A DNA stretch of 64,000 bases from Nonomuraea glycinis (GCF_014646515.1 NZ_BMNK01000006.1:248001-312000), one strand, 5' to 3'; shown: positions 49,237-57,824, counted from the first letter of the stretch. Notes: a model not told the origin generated them from the letters alone. A program made the numbers and translations.

Positions 49237-49664
49237 GGCGGCGGGCACGGGCCGCCCCGGTCGTGCGAGGTCAGCTCCACCGCCACCCGCACCCGGCGCG
49301 CTCCCGACGCAGGATACAGCGGCAGGCAGCGCCCGCCCGCCAGCAGCGTCCTGCGGCCGATGGGCGTCGTGAGCAGCGGCAGCTCGTCGTACGTCGCGGG
49401 CACGGCCAGGCGCAGCAGCCACCGCCCGCCCGGCGTGCGGCTCCGCTCGCCGTCCAGCGCGTAGTAGTCGAGCACGCCACCGCTGTCGGAGACGACGGCG
49501 CGCATGGTGAAGCGGCCGCCCTCGACGGTGAACACCTCCGCGGAGGGGGCGTGGTAGACGCTGTGCACGTAGCCGATCGCGAACACGCCGGAGCGGGGGA
49601 GGACCAGCCCGTTCACGGACAGGCGCCCGGCCCCGCCTCCGGAGCCGGCCGCCAGCACCGTCAC
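49131..49664 (-). CDS. DUF1850 protein of the TAXI-TRAP transporter locus
   Basis: 177 residues from a GTG at 49664. DUF1850 features: GVFAIGYVHSVYHAPSAEVF, RAVVSDSGGVLDYYALDG and RRVRVAVELTSH. DUF1850 genes almost always accompany TAXI-type TRAP transporters. The family domain ends near the CPPPY motif; the last about 35 residues are antisense to corA and may not be conserved. The true start may be a few codons upstream, where only CTG is available after AGGAGG. Confidence 0.78.
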   Translation of the reverse strand: MTVLAAGSGGGAGRLSVNGLVLPRSGVFAIGYVHSVYHAPSAEVFTVEGGRFTMRAVVSDSGGVLDYYALDGERSRTPGGRWLLRLAVPATYDELPLLTTPIGRRTLLAGGRCLPLYPASGARRVRVAVELTSHDRGGPCPPPYSQSFFLNAAYSTTEATATSTSDNQKPHGSFEPG

Positions 49665-49684
49665 CAGCGCCAGAACCAGTCTGA

Positions 49685-50626
49685 TCAGCCCTCCTCCTTG
49701 AAGTAGCGAACCGCGCCCAGATGCAGCGCCACCGGCGCCACCTGCTGGGCGAGCCTCAGGTCGAGCTTGTTCGCCTCCGGGTGCACGGCCGCGAGCTCGG
49801 CCTTCTTCTCGAACAGGGTCCGGGTGATGTCGTAGGCGAGCTGCTCGTTCATCGTGTCCGGCACCAGCAGCACGTTGGCGATCCCGACCGTCTTGATCGT
49901 GCCGGTCAGCTTGTAGACGCTCATGTCGATGTCCAGGCCGACGTACTGCTCGCCGTGCTCGGCCTGCATCTTTGCGAGCACGTCAGAGGTGTCGAGCATC
50001 TTCATGTCCGACCGGGTCGTCGCCAGGTCCACCACCCCGGCCGTGGGCAGCCCGCCCACCCAGAAGAACGCGTCGATGGTGCCGTCCTTCACCGCCTGCA
50101 CCGACTCGTTGATCGACAGCTGCTGCTTGGAGATGTCGCTGTCCGGGTTGAGCCCGGCGGCCTCCAGCATGCGCCTGGCCACGACCTGCGTACCAGAGTT
50201 GGGCGGGCCGAGCGAGACCGTCCGGCCCTTCAGGTCGGCCACCTTCCCGGCGGCGACCCCCGGCGCGACCACCACGTGCGCGTAGTTGTCGTAGATGCGG
50301 GCCAGCGCCTTGATCGGCTGCTTCTCGGTGAAGGAGCCGGTGCCGTTGACCGCGTCGGCCGCCGTGTCGGACTGCGAGAAGCCGATGTCGGCCTTGCCGG
50401 TGGCCAGCAGCTTGATGTTCTCGATGGAGGCGGAGGTGACCGAGGCGGTGGCCTGGGTGTTGGCGATGTTGGCGGACAACTGCTTGGCCAGCCCGCCCCC
50501 GTAGACGTAGTAGACGCCGGTGGTGCCACCGGTGGCGATCGACAGCCGGTTGCCCGCACCCCCCGAGCCACCGCCGCAGCCCGCGATCAGAACGGCCACG
50601 CCGAATAGCGCCATGATCCGCTTCAC
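49685..50626 (-). CDS. TAXI-family TRAP transporter solute-binding lipoprotein
   Basis: 313 residues. Lipoprotein signal KRIMALFGVAVLIAGCGGGS with lipobox Cys at residue 17. TAXI hallmark LSIATGGTTGVYYVYGGGLA, followed by ASIENIKLLATGKADIGFSQ. It captures small organic acids, for example glutamate or 2-oxoglutarate in characterised TAXI proteins. The GTG overlaps the stop of the permease gene (GTGA). It is followed by DUF1850, completing the transporter operon. Confidence 0.93.
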   Translation of the reverse strand: MKRIMALFGVAVLIAGCGGGSGGAGNRLSIATGGTTGVYYVYGGGLAKQLSANIANTQATASVTSASIENIKLLATGKADIGFSQSDTAADAVNGTGSFTEKQPIKALARIYDNYAHVVVAPGVAAGKVADLKGRTVSLGPPNSGTQVVARRMLEAAGLNPDSDISKQQLSINESVQAVKDGTIDAFFWVGGLPTAGVVDLATTRSDMKMLDTSDVLAKMQAEHGEQYVGLDIDMSVYKLTGTIKTVGIANVLLVPDTMNEQLAYDITRTLFEKKAELAAVHPEANKLDLRLAQQVAPVALHLGAVRYFKEEG

Positions 50627-52632
50627 GCTGAAACGCTCCTTCTTCTGAAGAGATGAACGGCTGCCGCGACCGCCAGCACAGTGAAGCCCGCGGCGATCGG
50701 GACGGGTTCGAGGAAGAGCAGCAGCGCCGCGGCGACCGTCGCCAGCAGCCGCTCCACCGGGCCGCTGAGCCCGCCGGTCGCCATGGCGAGCGCCGCCACC
50801 GCCACCGCCGAGACCGCCGCCATCAGCAGCACGACGGTGATCGGCCCCTGGCCCAGCAGCGCCTGTCCATTCGGCGTGAGCACGAACGCGAACGGCACCA
50901 GGAAGGCCGGCAACGTGTAACGCCAGGTCATCATCATGGTCTTGTACGTGTTGCCGCCCGTGATGGCCGACGCCGCGACCGCCGACAGCGCCGTGGGCGG
51001 GCTCACCTCCGACAGGACCGCGTAGTAGAACACGAACATGTACGCCTCCGCGGGGCTCACACCGAGCGCGGTGAGCGCCGGGGCGATGATCACCGCCGCG
51101 ATGATGAAGCTCGCCGTCACCGGCACCGCCAGGCCGAGCAGCAGGACCGCCACGGCGGACATGACCGTGGTCAGGACGAGGTTGCCGGCGGCGAGGTCCA
51201 CGATGATCGAGCTGAGGTTGAGCCCGAGCCCGGTCTGGGTGATGACGCCGACGATGATGCCCGCCGCCGCGCAGACCGCGGTCACCGGCAGCACCTCCAG
51301 CGTGCCCTTGGCCAGCGCCTGGCCGATCCGGCCCGGCCCCATCCGGTGCGCAGGGTCCAGGAAGGACAGCGCGAACGCGATGGCGGTGGCGATCACCACG
51401 GACTGGAACGCCGAGCGGTCCAGCGCCATCAGCACGACGATCAGGATGAGCGAGCTGAAGTGGTAGCCGAAGCGCAGCAGCAGCCGGCCGGCCCTGGGCG
51501 CGTCCACCGCCACGGCGTGGGTGTTGAAGCGGCGCGAGTCGATCTCGATGGCCAGGAAGATGCCCAGGTAATAGAGGATCGTCGGGATCGTCGCGTAGAC
51601 CAGCACCTCCAGATAGCTGACCCGGAGATATTCGGCGATGATGAACGCCGCCGCGCCCAGCGTGGGCGGTGACAGGATCGCGCCGATGCCGCCCGCCGCC
51701 AGGATGCCGCCCGCCGGCTCCTTCGGGTAGCCGGCCCGCCTGAGCACCGGCCAGGCGACGCTGCCCAGGCTGACCGTGGTCGCCACGCCCGATCCCGAGA
51801 CGGTGCCGAGCAGGAAGCCCGCCGTGGTGACGGTGCGGCCGGGGGCGGCGCGGGACTTGCGGAAGGCGGCGAAGCTCAGGTCGATGAAGAACTTGCTGGC
51901 GCCGGAGAAATCCAGAACGGCGCCGTAGATGGTGAAAAGGATGATGTAGCTGGCCGCCACCTGCAAAGGGACGCCGAAAAAGCCCTCGGTGCCGGTGTAG
52001 AGCTGCGACACGATCTGGTCAAGGTCGAATCCTCGGTGCCCGATCGTCCAGTTGATCGGCAAATATGCGCCGAAATAGGCGTACGCCAGGAAAAAGGCGC
52101 AGATAAGGGTGAGTGACCATCCGACGGTGCGCCGGACGGCCTCCAGCAGCAGCACCGTCAGCACCAGCCCCGCCACGACGTCCAGCTCGCTCAGCGCCGC
52201 GCCCGAGCCCCGGTCGCGGAAGGCGTCGATGCCGAGCAGCGGATAGACCAGCACCGCCAGGGAGGCCGCCGCCAGCAGCCAGTCACCCACACTCGGCCAC
52301 TCGACCCGCGCCCCCACCGGCGGCTGCCCGCCCGCCGTCACGGGCACGGCGGTCGGGTCCGGCGGGCCGGCGCGGCGCTCGCGCAGCCGCCGGATCGCCG
52401 GCCCCAGCCCGGAGCGGTAGCTGAGGAAGACCAGCGGCAGCGCCACCGCCAGGAACGTCATCCGATGCTGCAGCGCCTCGACCGGGAAGAACACCACCGC
52501 GATCGAGTACGCCGACAGCGATCCGCCCACGATCCAGGCGCCGAGTTTGAGGGGGTCGGGCAATCGGCGGGCGGGTCGTTCCTGCTCGTGGGCGGAGACC
52601 AGCTCCGCCTCCCGGTCACTGAGCTCGGTCAA
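50623..52632 (-). CDS. TRAP transporter fused small/large permease (DctQM type)
   Basis: 669 residues with about 17 hydrophobic segments. The N-terminal four-helix part corresponds to DctQ (LKLGAWIVGGSLSAYSIAVV). The large part is DctM (GTVSGSGVATTVSLGSVAWP, GILAAGGIGAILSPPTLGAA, SEVSPPTALSAVAASAITGG). The TTG start at 52632 has GGAGG at 6 bases. Uptake is driven by Na+ or H+ gradients. First gene of a permease / TAXI-binding-protein / DUF1850 operon. Confidence 0.93.
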   Translation of the reverse strand: MTELSDREAELVSAHEQERPARRLPDPLKLGAWIVGGSLSAYSIAVVFFPVEALQHRMTFLAVALPLVFLSYRSGLGPAIRRLRERRAGPPDPTAVPVTAGGQPPVGARVEWPSVGDWLLAAASLAVLVYPLLGIDAFRDRGSGAALSELDVVAGLVLTVLLLEAVRRTVGWSLTLICAFFLAYAYFGAYLPINWTIGHRGFDLDQIVSQLYTGTEGFFGVPLQVAASYIILFTIYGAVLDFSGASKFFIDLSFAAFRKSRAAPGRTVTTAGFLLGTVSGSGVATTVSLGSVAWPVLRRAGYPKEPAGGILAAGGIGAILSPPTLGAAAFIIAEYLRVSYLEVLVYATIPTILYYLGIFLAIEIDSRRFNTHAVAVDAPRAGRLLLRFGYHFSSLILIVVLMALDRSAFQSVVIATAIAFALSFLDPAHRMGPGRIGQALAKGTLEVLPVTAVCAAAGIIVGVITQTGLGLNLSSIIVDLAAGNLVLTTVMSAVAVLLLGLAVPVTASFIIAAVIIAPALTALGVSPAEAYMFVFYYAVLSEVSPPTALSAVAASAITGGNTYKTMMMTWRYTLPAFLVPFAFVLTPNGQALLGQGPITVVLLMAAVSAVAVAALAMATGGLSGPVERLLATVAAALLLFLEPVPIAAGFTVLAVAAAVHLFRRRSVSA

Positions 52633-52724
52633 GTCGTTCCTCCCGACAGGGCGTTGGGGCCATTTAAAGTCCCTTTACTGGCTGTGGGAAGCCTCTGTTA
52701 CCTTTATTTGATCAATCGCCCGGC

Positions 52725-53900
52725 TCAGAACCGCGACCTGGACCGATCGGCCAATTCCGCGAGTGGCACCGGGCCCGCCTGGCTGCCGTCGCGCAGCCGC
52801 ACGGACGCCTGTCCGCTCGCCACCTCACGCGGCCCCACCACGAGCTGGTACGGCACCAGCCGGTGCGCTCTGATCCGGGCGCCGAGGGTCCCCCGGTCAG
52901 CCGGGGCCAACTCGGTCCTGAGCCCCGCCGCGACGCTTCGCCGTACCAGATCTTCGGCGGCGGGCAGCTCGGCGTCGGACAGTGGCAGCACGACCGCCTG
53001 CACGGGCGCCAGCCAGGCGGGGAACGCGCCGGCGTGCACCTCGATCAGGTGGGCCATGAGCCGCTCCAGGCCGCCGACCACGCTGCGGTGCACCATGACG
53101 GGCCGGCCGCCGCCGGCGTAGCCGAGGTCGAAGCGGTCAGGCTGGTAGTAGTCCACCTGAACGGTCGACAGGGTCGACTCGCGCCCGGCGGAGTCGGCGA
53201 TCTGGACGTCGATCTTCGGGCCGTAGAAGGCGCCCTCGCCGGGCTCGGCGTCGAAGGCGCGCCCGCGCTGCCGCAGGACCTCGCGCAGGACGCTCTCCGA
53301 GCGCTGCCACATGCCGGGGTCGTCCACGAACTTGGCGCCCTCGCCGCGCAGCGACAGCCGGTAGCGGGCGGCCCGGATGCCGAGCTGGGCGTGCGCGGCC
53401 TCGATGAGGTCGAGCGCGGCCGACACCTCGGCCGCGGCCTGCTCGGGCGCGCAGAAGGTGTGCCCGTCGTTGAGCTGGATGGCCCGCACCCTGCTCAGCC
53501 CGCCGAGCACGCCCGACAACTCGGCGCGGTACATGCCGCCGAGCTCGGCGATGCGCAGCGGCAGGTCGCGGTGGCTGCGCTGCCGGGAGCGGTAGATCAG
53601 CGCGTGGTGCGGGCACAGGCTCGGCCGCAGCACGAACTCCTCCCCGCCCACCGCCATCGGCGGGAACATGTCCTCGGCGTAGTGCGCCCAGTGCCCCGAC
53701 TTCTCGTACAGCTCCCGCTTGCCGAGCACGGGCGAGTTGACGTGCTGATAGCCGTGCCGGCGTTCGAGCTCGTGCACGTAGTCCTCGATGGCCTTGCGGA
53801 CGGCGGCGCCGGCCGGCAGCCAGAAGGGCAGGCCGGAGCCGATCAGCGGATCGGCGTCGAAGAGGCCGAGCTCACGGCCGAGCCTGCGGTGGTCGTTCAT
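52725..53900 (-). CDS. Short threonyl-tRNA synthetase paralogue lacking TGS/editing domains
   Basis: 391 residues versus about 650 for full-length ThrRS. It starts directly in the class II catalytic core: motif 1 KAIEDYVHELERRHGYQHVN, motif 2 region GMYRAELSGVLGGLSRVRAI, motif 3 VVGGLERLMAHLIEVHAGAF. The three zinc ligands are kept (Cys in RPSLCPHHALIY, His in LNDGHTFCA, His in VMVHRSVVGG). The C-terminal anticodon-binding domain is present. ATG 53900 has AAGGG at 6 bases; ATG 53906 has none. The TGS and N2 editing domains are missing, so mis-charged Ser-tRNA(Thr) would not be cleared in cis. A Thr-codon leader lies upstream. Confidence 0.85.
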   Translation of the reverse strand: MNDHRRLGRELGLFDADPLIGSGLPFWLPAGAAVRKAIEDYVHELERRHGYQHVNSPVLGKRELYEKSGHWAHYAEDMFPPMAVGGEEFVLRPSLCPHHALIYRSRQRSHRDLPLRIAELGGMYRAELSGVLGGLSRVRAIQLNDGHTFCAPEQAAAEVSAALDLIEAAHAQLGIRAARYRLSLRGEGAKFVDDPGMWQRSESVLREVLRQRGRAFDAEPGEGAFYGPKIDVQIADSAGRESTLSTVQVDYYQPDRFDLGYAGGGRPVMVHRSVVGGLERLMAHLIEVHAGAFPAWLAPVQAVVLPLSDAELPAAEDLVRRSVAAGLRTELAPADRGTLGARIRAHRLVPYQLVVGPREVASGQASVRLRDGSQAGPVPLAELADRSRSRF

Positions 53901-53906
53901 GATCAT

Positions 53907-53959
53907 CCCTTGGGTGGAAGGGGCGAACGACCGATCTCCCCGGGCGTTCGCCCGGGGAG
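53907..53959 (-). promoter_or_regulatory. Attenuator-like RNA structures ahead of the ThrRS gene
   Basis: Read on the minus strand, CTCCCCGGGCG and CGCCCGGGGAG form an 11-bp hairpin (53936-53959). GGGCGAACG, spanning its left arm and loop, is also perfectly complementary to CGTTCGCCC at 53921-53929. The last bases of that segment run into CCCTT (53918-53922), complementary to the Shine-Dalgarno AAGGG (53907-53911). The helices cannot all form together, which is the logic of an attenuator. Confidence 0.65.
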
Positions 53960-53965
53960 CAGGAA

Positions 53966-54016
53966 TCAGCGCGCCGGGACAGGGTCCGGCGTCGTCGTGA
54001 CGTAAGCGCGCTGCAT
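53966..54016 (-). CDS. Threonine-rich leader peptide MQRAYVTTTPDPVPAR
   Basis: A 16-residue frame from ATG 54016 to TGA 53966-53968 contains three consecutive Thr codons (ACG ACG ACG, codons 7-9). It lies 65 bases upstream of a threonyl-tRNA synthetase gene and 6 bases before a strong hairpin. This matches the leader peptides that sense charged-tRNA levels by ribosome stalling. The start is near the putative promoter of the divergent regulator gene at 54108. The reading and spacing are direct observations; regulation is inferred. Confidence 0.65.
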   Translation of the reverse strand: MQRAYVTTTPDPVPAR

Positions 54017-54107
54017 GGCCGCAACGCTAGCACCGGCGCTCCCGCTCCGGCTCTTGAATTTCGGCACGACGAAGCGTCAAGAAAAGGTCAAAATGATATA
54101 AAGAGCC

Positions 54108-55079
54108 GTGGCCGAGATCACCCTGAACCTCCGCCAGCTGCGGGCGTTCGCCGAGGTCGGCTACCAGGTCGCCGGCGGCAGCGGGGCACATGGCGCGATG
54201 ACGGCGCTGCGCCGGGTCGTGCCCCTCGACGCCTACGAGTTCGTCGCCTTCGACTCCGCCACCGGCCGGCACCACAGCGTCGTCTCCGACGGGCACGCGC
54301 GCATCGACGGCGACGCGGCCGAGGAGTACGCGGGCCTCGACGCCTACCGCGCGGCCCTGGCCACCCGGCAGCCGGTGACGATGCCCGAGCCGGGCACCGA
54401 GCGCTACTTCCGCCGCCACCTGGCGCCCTACGGCTGGCGGGCCGGGCTGACCGCGCCGCTGTTCCTGACCGAGGGCCGCTACACCGGGCTGCTGCACCTG
54501 ACCACCAGGGACGCCTTCGCCGACGTCACCCCCGCGCTGGTCACCGCCGCGAGCCCGATGCTGGCGCACGTCACCGACCTGGCCAAGTGCGTGATCGACC
54601 CGGTCGGGCTGCCCGCCGGGTTCCGCGCGGTCGCCTTCGACCGGGTGGGCACCCGCCGCGACGTGCCCGGCCTGGAGACCTCGGCGGCGCTGTGGGACGA
54701 CCCGGCGATGGCCGGCTACGCCCGCGCGTTCATCGACTCCCGCGAGCTCAACCGGCACGGCCTCTGGCTCGACCCGCGCGGCCAGTGGCACGAGACCCGG
54801 CTCATGCGGGCCGGAGTCGGCTTCCAGGGCGCGCTGCAGGGCGCGGTGGTCGCCGAGCGGCCCTGCTCGCTGCCGTACGACCTGACGGGCCGGGAGGTGG
54901 ACGTGCTCACCCGGGTCGCGGCCGGTGACTCCAACCCGCAGATCGCCGCCGCCCTGGTGCTCAGCGTGCGCACCGTGACGACCCACCTGGAGCACATCTT
55001 CGCCAAACTCGGCTGCGACAGCCGCACCCGCCTCACCACCAAGGCACTGGCGGAGGGCCTGTGCCGGTTGGACGTCTAA
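54108..55079 (+). CDS. LuxR-family transcriptional regulator
   Basis: 323 residues. The C-terminal HTH is DLTGREVDVLTRVAAGDSNP, then QIAAALVLSVRTVTTHLEHI and FAKLGCDSRTRL. The N-terminal about 240 residues resemble a GAF-type sensor (LDAYEFVAFDSATGRHHSVV, FLTEGRYTGLLHL). The GTG at 54108 has TATAAA ending 5 bases upstream, suggesting a leaderless transcript. It diverges from the leader/ThrRS unit, so a shared regulatory region of about 90 bases separates them. Confidence 0.88.
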   Translation: MAEITLNLRQLRAFAEVGYQVAGGSGAHGAMTALRRVVPLDAYEFVAFDSATGRHHSVVSDGHARIDGDAAEEYAGLDAYRAALATRQPVTMPEPGTERYFRRHLAPYGWRAGLTAPLFLTEGRYTGLLHLTTRDAFADVTPALVTAASPMLAHVTDLAKCVIDPVGLPAGFRAVAFDRVGTRRDVPGLETSAALWDDPAMAGYARAFIDSRELNRHGLWLDPRGQWHETRLMRAGVGFQGALQGAVVAERPCSLPYDLTGREVDVLTRVAAGDSNPQIAAALVLSVRTVTTHLEHIFAKLGCDSRTRLTTKALAEGLCRLDV

Positions 55080-55108
55080 GCGGCGGAGGGCTTATGCAGG
55101 CGGGACGT

Positions 55109-55552
55109 TCAGACGGCGGCCCAGCCCGCTGGGGCCGTCGCCAGCGGCAACTCGAACCAGACCGCCGTCCTGCCCTCCCCGCGGATGAACCCCCAGCGGT
55201 GGCTGATCGCCTCCAGCAGCGGCAGCCCCCGCCCCCCGGTCGACTGCGCGCTGGTACGGCAGGCGCACGGCGGCTCGTCGGAGCCCCCGTCCTCCACGCA
55301 CACCCGCACCATGTCCGGCGCCGCCAGCACGGTGACCTTGAACTCGCCACCGGCCCCCGACCGGGAGTGCAGGATCGCGTTCGTCGCCAGCTCACTGGTC
55401 AGCAGCACGCAGTCGTCGTGCAGCGGGTGGTCCCGCCCGAGCACGGCGGTCACCAGACGCCTCGCCCCCGCCACCTCGGACGGGATCCCCGGGAAGCGGA
55501 GTTCGAGCCGGTGGGAGCCCGAATCGATGGTCTCTTGCGAGGACGGTGTCAC
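55109..55552 (-). CDS. RsbW-like ATP-binding protein (HATPase)
   Basis: 147 residues. GHKL motifs: LLTSELATNAILHSRSGAG (N box), RVCVEDGGSD (G1, Asp and Gly kept) and TGGRGLPLLEAISHRWGFIR (G2). The Cys-Ala-Cys in the ATP lid (EPPCACRTSA) is unusual. These stand-alone anti-sigma-like kinases are abundant in actinomycetes, and partners are usually unlinked. It is convergent with the LuxR-type gene. Confidence 0.88.
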   Translation of the reverse strand: MTPSSQETIDSGSHRLELRFPGIPSEVAGARRLVTAVLGRDHPLHDDCVLLTSELATNAILHSRSGAGGEFKVTVLAAPDMVRVCVEDGGSDEPPCACRTSAQSTGGRGLPLLEAISHRWGFIRGEGRTAVWFELPLATAPAGWAAV

Positions 55553-55710
55553 GGCGACCCCCTGATGACGGCGACGTCATGAGACGCGCCACACTGGTGC
55601 CAGGGACTATCGCGAAAAGGTAGGAATGCCCTTTCTCAAGGTCGCTCGCACGGTGGCACGGGTGGACCGAGTACGCTGCGATCGACGAGTCGACTAGGAG
55701 GAGTGCCTGC

Positions 55711-56178
55711 GTGAGCAGCCTGGAGGCCGTCTGGGTGCAGCGGTACGACCACCCGGGGGCAGCGGTCGTGACCGGCGTCTTCGACATCCTGCACGTGGGA
55801 CACGTGCGCTACCTGAGCTCCGTCGCCGCGCGCGGCCGGCCGCTGGTCGTCGGGATCGAGGACGACCCGCGGGTGCGGGCCTGGAAGGGCCCGTCGCGGC
55901 CGTTCAACCCGGCCCCGGAGCGGGCCGAGGTGATGGCGGCGCTGCGGTTCGTGACGGGGGTGTTCATCGTCACCGGACCGCCGGACGCGCACGGACCCGA
56001 GGACTACATCGACCTGCTGGCCCCGATGCGGCCCGGCGCGCTCGCGCACACCGCGGGAGACCCGCACGCCTCCGCCCGCCGCACGGCCGCCGCGCTGCTG
56101 GAGGCGGAGTGCTGGGAGCTGGAAGCCATCCCGGACCGCTCCACCACCCGCATCGTCAACGCCGCGGGCAAGGGCTGA
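55711..56178 (+). CDS. Cytidylyltransferase-like nucleotidyltransferase (RfaE2/TagD type)
   Basis: 155 residues. The HxGH motif is in VTGVFDILHVGHVRYLSSVA. The C-terminal STTRIV (IPDRSTTRIVNAAGK) corresponds to the ISSTxIR nucleotide loop. It transfers a nucleotidyl group to a phosphorylated sugar or polyol. The GTG at 55711 follows AGGAGG at 9 bases. No sugar-pathway gene lies beside it, so the substrate cannot be assigned. Confidence 0.84.
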   Translation: MSSLEAVWVQRYDHPGAAVVTGVFDILHVGHVRYLSSVAARGRPLVVGIEDDPRVRAWKGPSRPFNPAPERAEVMAALRFVTGVFIVTGPPDAHGPEDYIDLLAPMRPGALAHTAGDPHASARRTAAALLEAECWELEAIPDRSTTRIVNAAGKG

Positions 56179-56209
56179 CGACAGCCCCCGCGAGCGGCGG
56201 TGGGGCTGG

Positions 56210-57160
56210 TCAGTTCACCAGCACGATCTTCCCGCGGGCGTGCCGGCTCTCGCTCAGCTCGTGCGCGGAGGCGGCCTCGGTGAGCGAGAACGCCGCCGCG
56301 ACCGGCACCCGCAGCCGGCCCTGCTGGGCGAGCTCGACCGCGATGCCGAGGCCGTGCACCGCCAGCGGGTCGGCGGCGCCAACGGCCGTCGCCGGGTCAC
56401 CGGCCGGCGCGCCGTGCGACAGGTGCACGCCGAGGGCCGCCGCGGTGAAGTCCGGAGCGATCGTCACCACGCGCGCCGGATCCCCGGCGATGGCGATCAG
56501 GTCGGGCAGCGCCCCTCCCGCGCAGTCGAACACCGCGTCCACCCCGCCCGGCGCCAGCGCGCGGACCCGTTCGACCAGGCCCGCCCCGTACGTCGTCGGC
56601 TGCGCGCCGAGGGAGCGCAGGAAGTCGTGGTTGTGCTCCCCGGCCGTACCGATGACGGTGGCGCCCCGGGCGAGCGCGAACTGCACCGCGACCGTGCCCA
56701 CCCCGCCGGCCGCGCCCTGCACCAGCACGGTGTGCCCGGCGCCGACCGCGAGCCGGTCGAGCACCCGGGTGGCCGTCTCGACGCTGCCCGCGGCGCCACC
56801 GGCCTCCTCCCAGCTCCACGCGGCCGGTTTCGGCGCCCAGGCGACCAGGACCGCGTGATCGGCGTTGGCGCCGCGCGCGGTCGCCGCGGTCATGCCGAAC
56901 ACCTCGTCGCCGACCCCGACCCCCGTGACGCCGGCACCGACCTCGTCCACCACGCCCGCGGCGTCGAACCCGGTCCGGTACGGGAACGTCGCCGGCACCA
57001 CCGCACGCATCTTCCCCGATCGGATGTACGTCTCTCCCGCCGACAATCCGGACGCCCGTACGGCGATACGGATCGCCCCCGGCCCGGCATGCGGCTCCTC
57101 GACCTCGGCGACATGCACCACGCCGGCCGGGCCGTACTCGGAAAACTGAACAGCTCTCAT
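56210..57160 (-). CDS. NADP-dependent quinone oxidoreductase-type dehydrogenase (MDR family)
   Basis: 316 residues. GroES-like N-terminus (MRAVQFSEYGPAGVVHVAEV), TGFDAAGVVDEVGAGVTGVG, and the cofactor-binding VLVQGAAGGVGTVAVQFALA. No structural or catalytic zinc Cys pattern is present, fitting the zinc-free quinone reductase branch. ATG 57160 is preferred over a GTG at 57169. A TetR-family gene lies divergently with overlapping upstream sequence and probably represses it. Confidence 0.9.
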   Translation of the reverse strand: MRAVQFSEYGPAGVVHVAEVEEPHAGPGAIRIAVRASGLSAGETYIRSGKMRAVVPATFPYRTGFDAAGVVDEVGAGVTGVGVGDEVFGMTAATARGANADHAVLVAWAPKPAAWSWEEAGGAAGSVETATRVLDRLAVGAGHTVLVQGAAGGVGTVAVQFALARGATVIGTAGEHNHDFLRSLGAQPTTYGAGLVERVRALAPGGVDAVFDCAGGALPDLIAIAGDPARVVTIAPDFTAAALGVHLSHGAPAGDPATAVGAADPLAVHGLGIAVELAQQGRLRVPVAAAFSLTEAASAHELSESRHARGKIVLVN

Positions 57161-57209
57161 GCGCCGCACCGTAACGGAACACCCCGCCCGTTTGACTAAA
57201 GTGAGAGCG

Positions 57210-57824
57210 GTGACGGCCGAAGTGAGTCAGCAGCAGCGCTCGGACGCCCGCGACAACCGCGCGCGCATCCTCGCGGTCGCCCGCGCGGCCTTCGCCGCCG
57301 AGGGCCTCGAGGTGCCGATCCGCGAGATCGCCCGGCGGGCCCAGGTCGGCGCGGCCACCGTCTATCGGCACTTCCCCACCAAGGAAGCACTGCTCAGCGA
57401 GGTCCTCGCCGAGCCGATGGCCCTGTGCTCGGCAGTCGTCGAGCAAGGGCTGGCGGAGGCCGACCCGTGGCGCGGGTTCTGCCTGGTGATCGAGAAACTG
57501 ATGGAGGCACACGCCCTCGACCGCGGCCTGTCCAGCGCCTTCACCTCACGGCTCCCGTACTTCAAGGCAGACCGCGACCGGACGATCCGGCTGCTGCTCG
57601 ACCTCATCCGGCGTGCGAAGGAGGCCGGAAGCCTGCGGGCCGACTTCGTCCTGGAGGACTTCATCATGGCGATGATGGCGAACGAGGGCATCCGCGCCGA
57701 GTCACCCGAACAGCGAGCAGCGGCATCACGCCGTTTCGCCGCCCTGATGACCCAGTCCTTCCACGCCGCCCCCGCCCCCGCCCCCCTCCCACCGGCTGTC
57801 CGCCTGCTGCCGGCCGTTCAGTAG
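57210..57824 (+). CDS. TetR-family regulator
   Basis: 204 residues from GTG 57210 (in-frame GTGs at 57201 and 57222 are alternatives). HTH: RDNRARILAVARAAFAAEGL, then PIREIARRAQVGAATVYRHF with PTKEALL. The ligand domain has SRLPYFKADRDRTIRLLLDL and FIMAMMANEG. The tail is Ala/Pro-rich. It diverges from the oxidoreductase gene by about 50 bases, the usual layout for a repressor and its target. Confidence 0.88.
   Translation: MTAEVSQQQRSDARDNRARILAVARAAFAAEGLEVPIREIARRAQVGAATVYRHFPTKEALLSEVLAEPMALCSAVVEQGLAEADPWRGFCLVIEKLMEAHALDRGLSSAFTSRLPYFKADRDRTIRLLLDLIRRAKEAGSLRADFVLEDFIMAMMANEGIRAESPEQRAAASRRFAALMTQSFHAAPAPAPLPPAVRLLPAVQ

Noticed and set aside
47482..49422. Upstream extension of the YibE/F frame to about 1174 codons
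   Set aside because: The extension is antisense to the DUF72 and CorA genes; ATG 47481 with GGGGAGG and a membrane helix is the natural start.
53907..54016. T-box riboswitch in front of the ThrRS gene
   Set aside because: No T-box consensus (TGGNACC-type bulge) or specifier loop was found, and the leader is too short; the leader-peptide model fits better.
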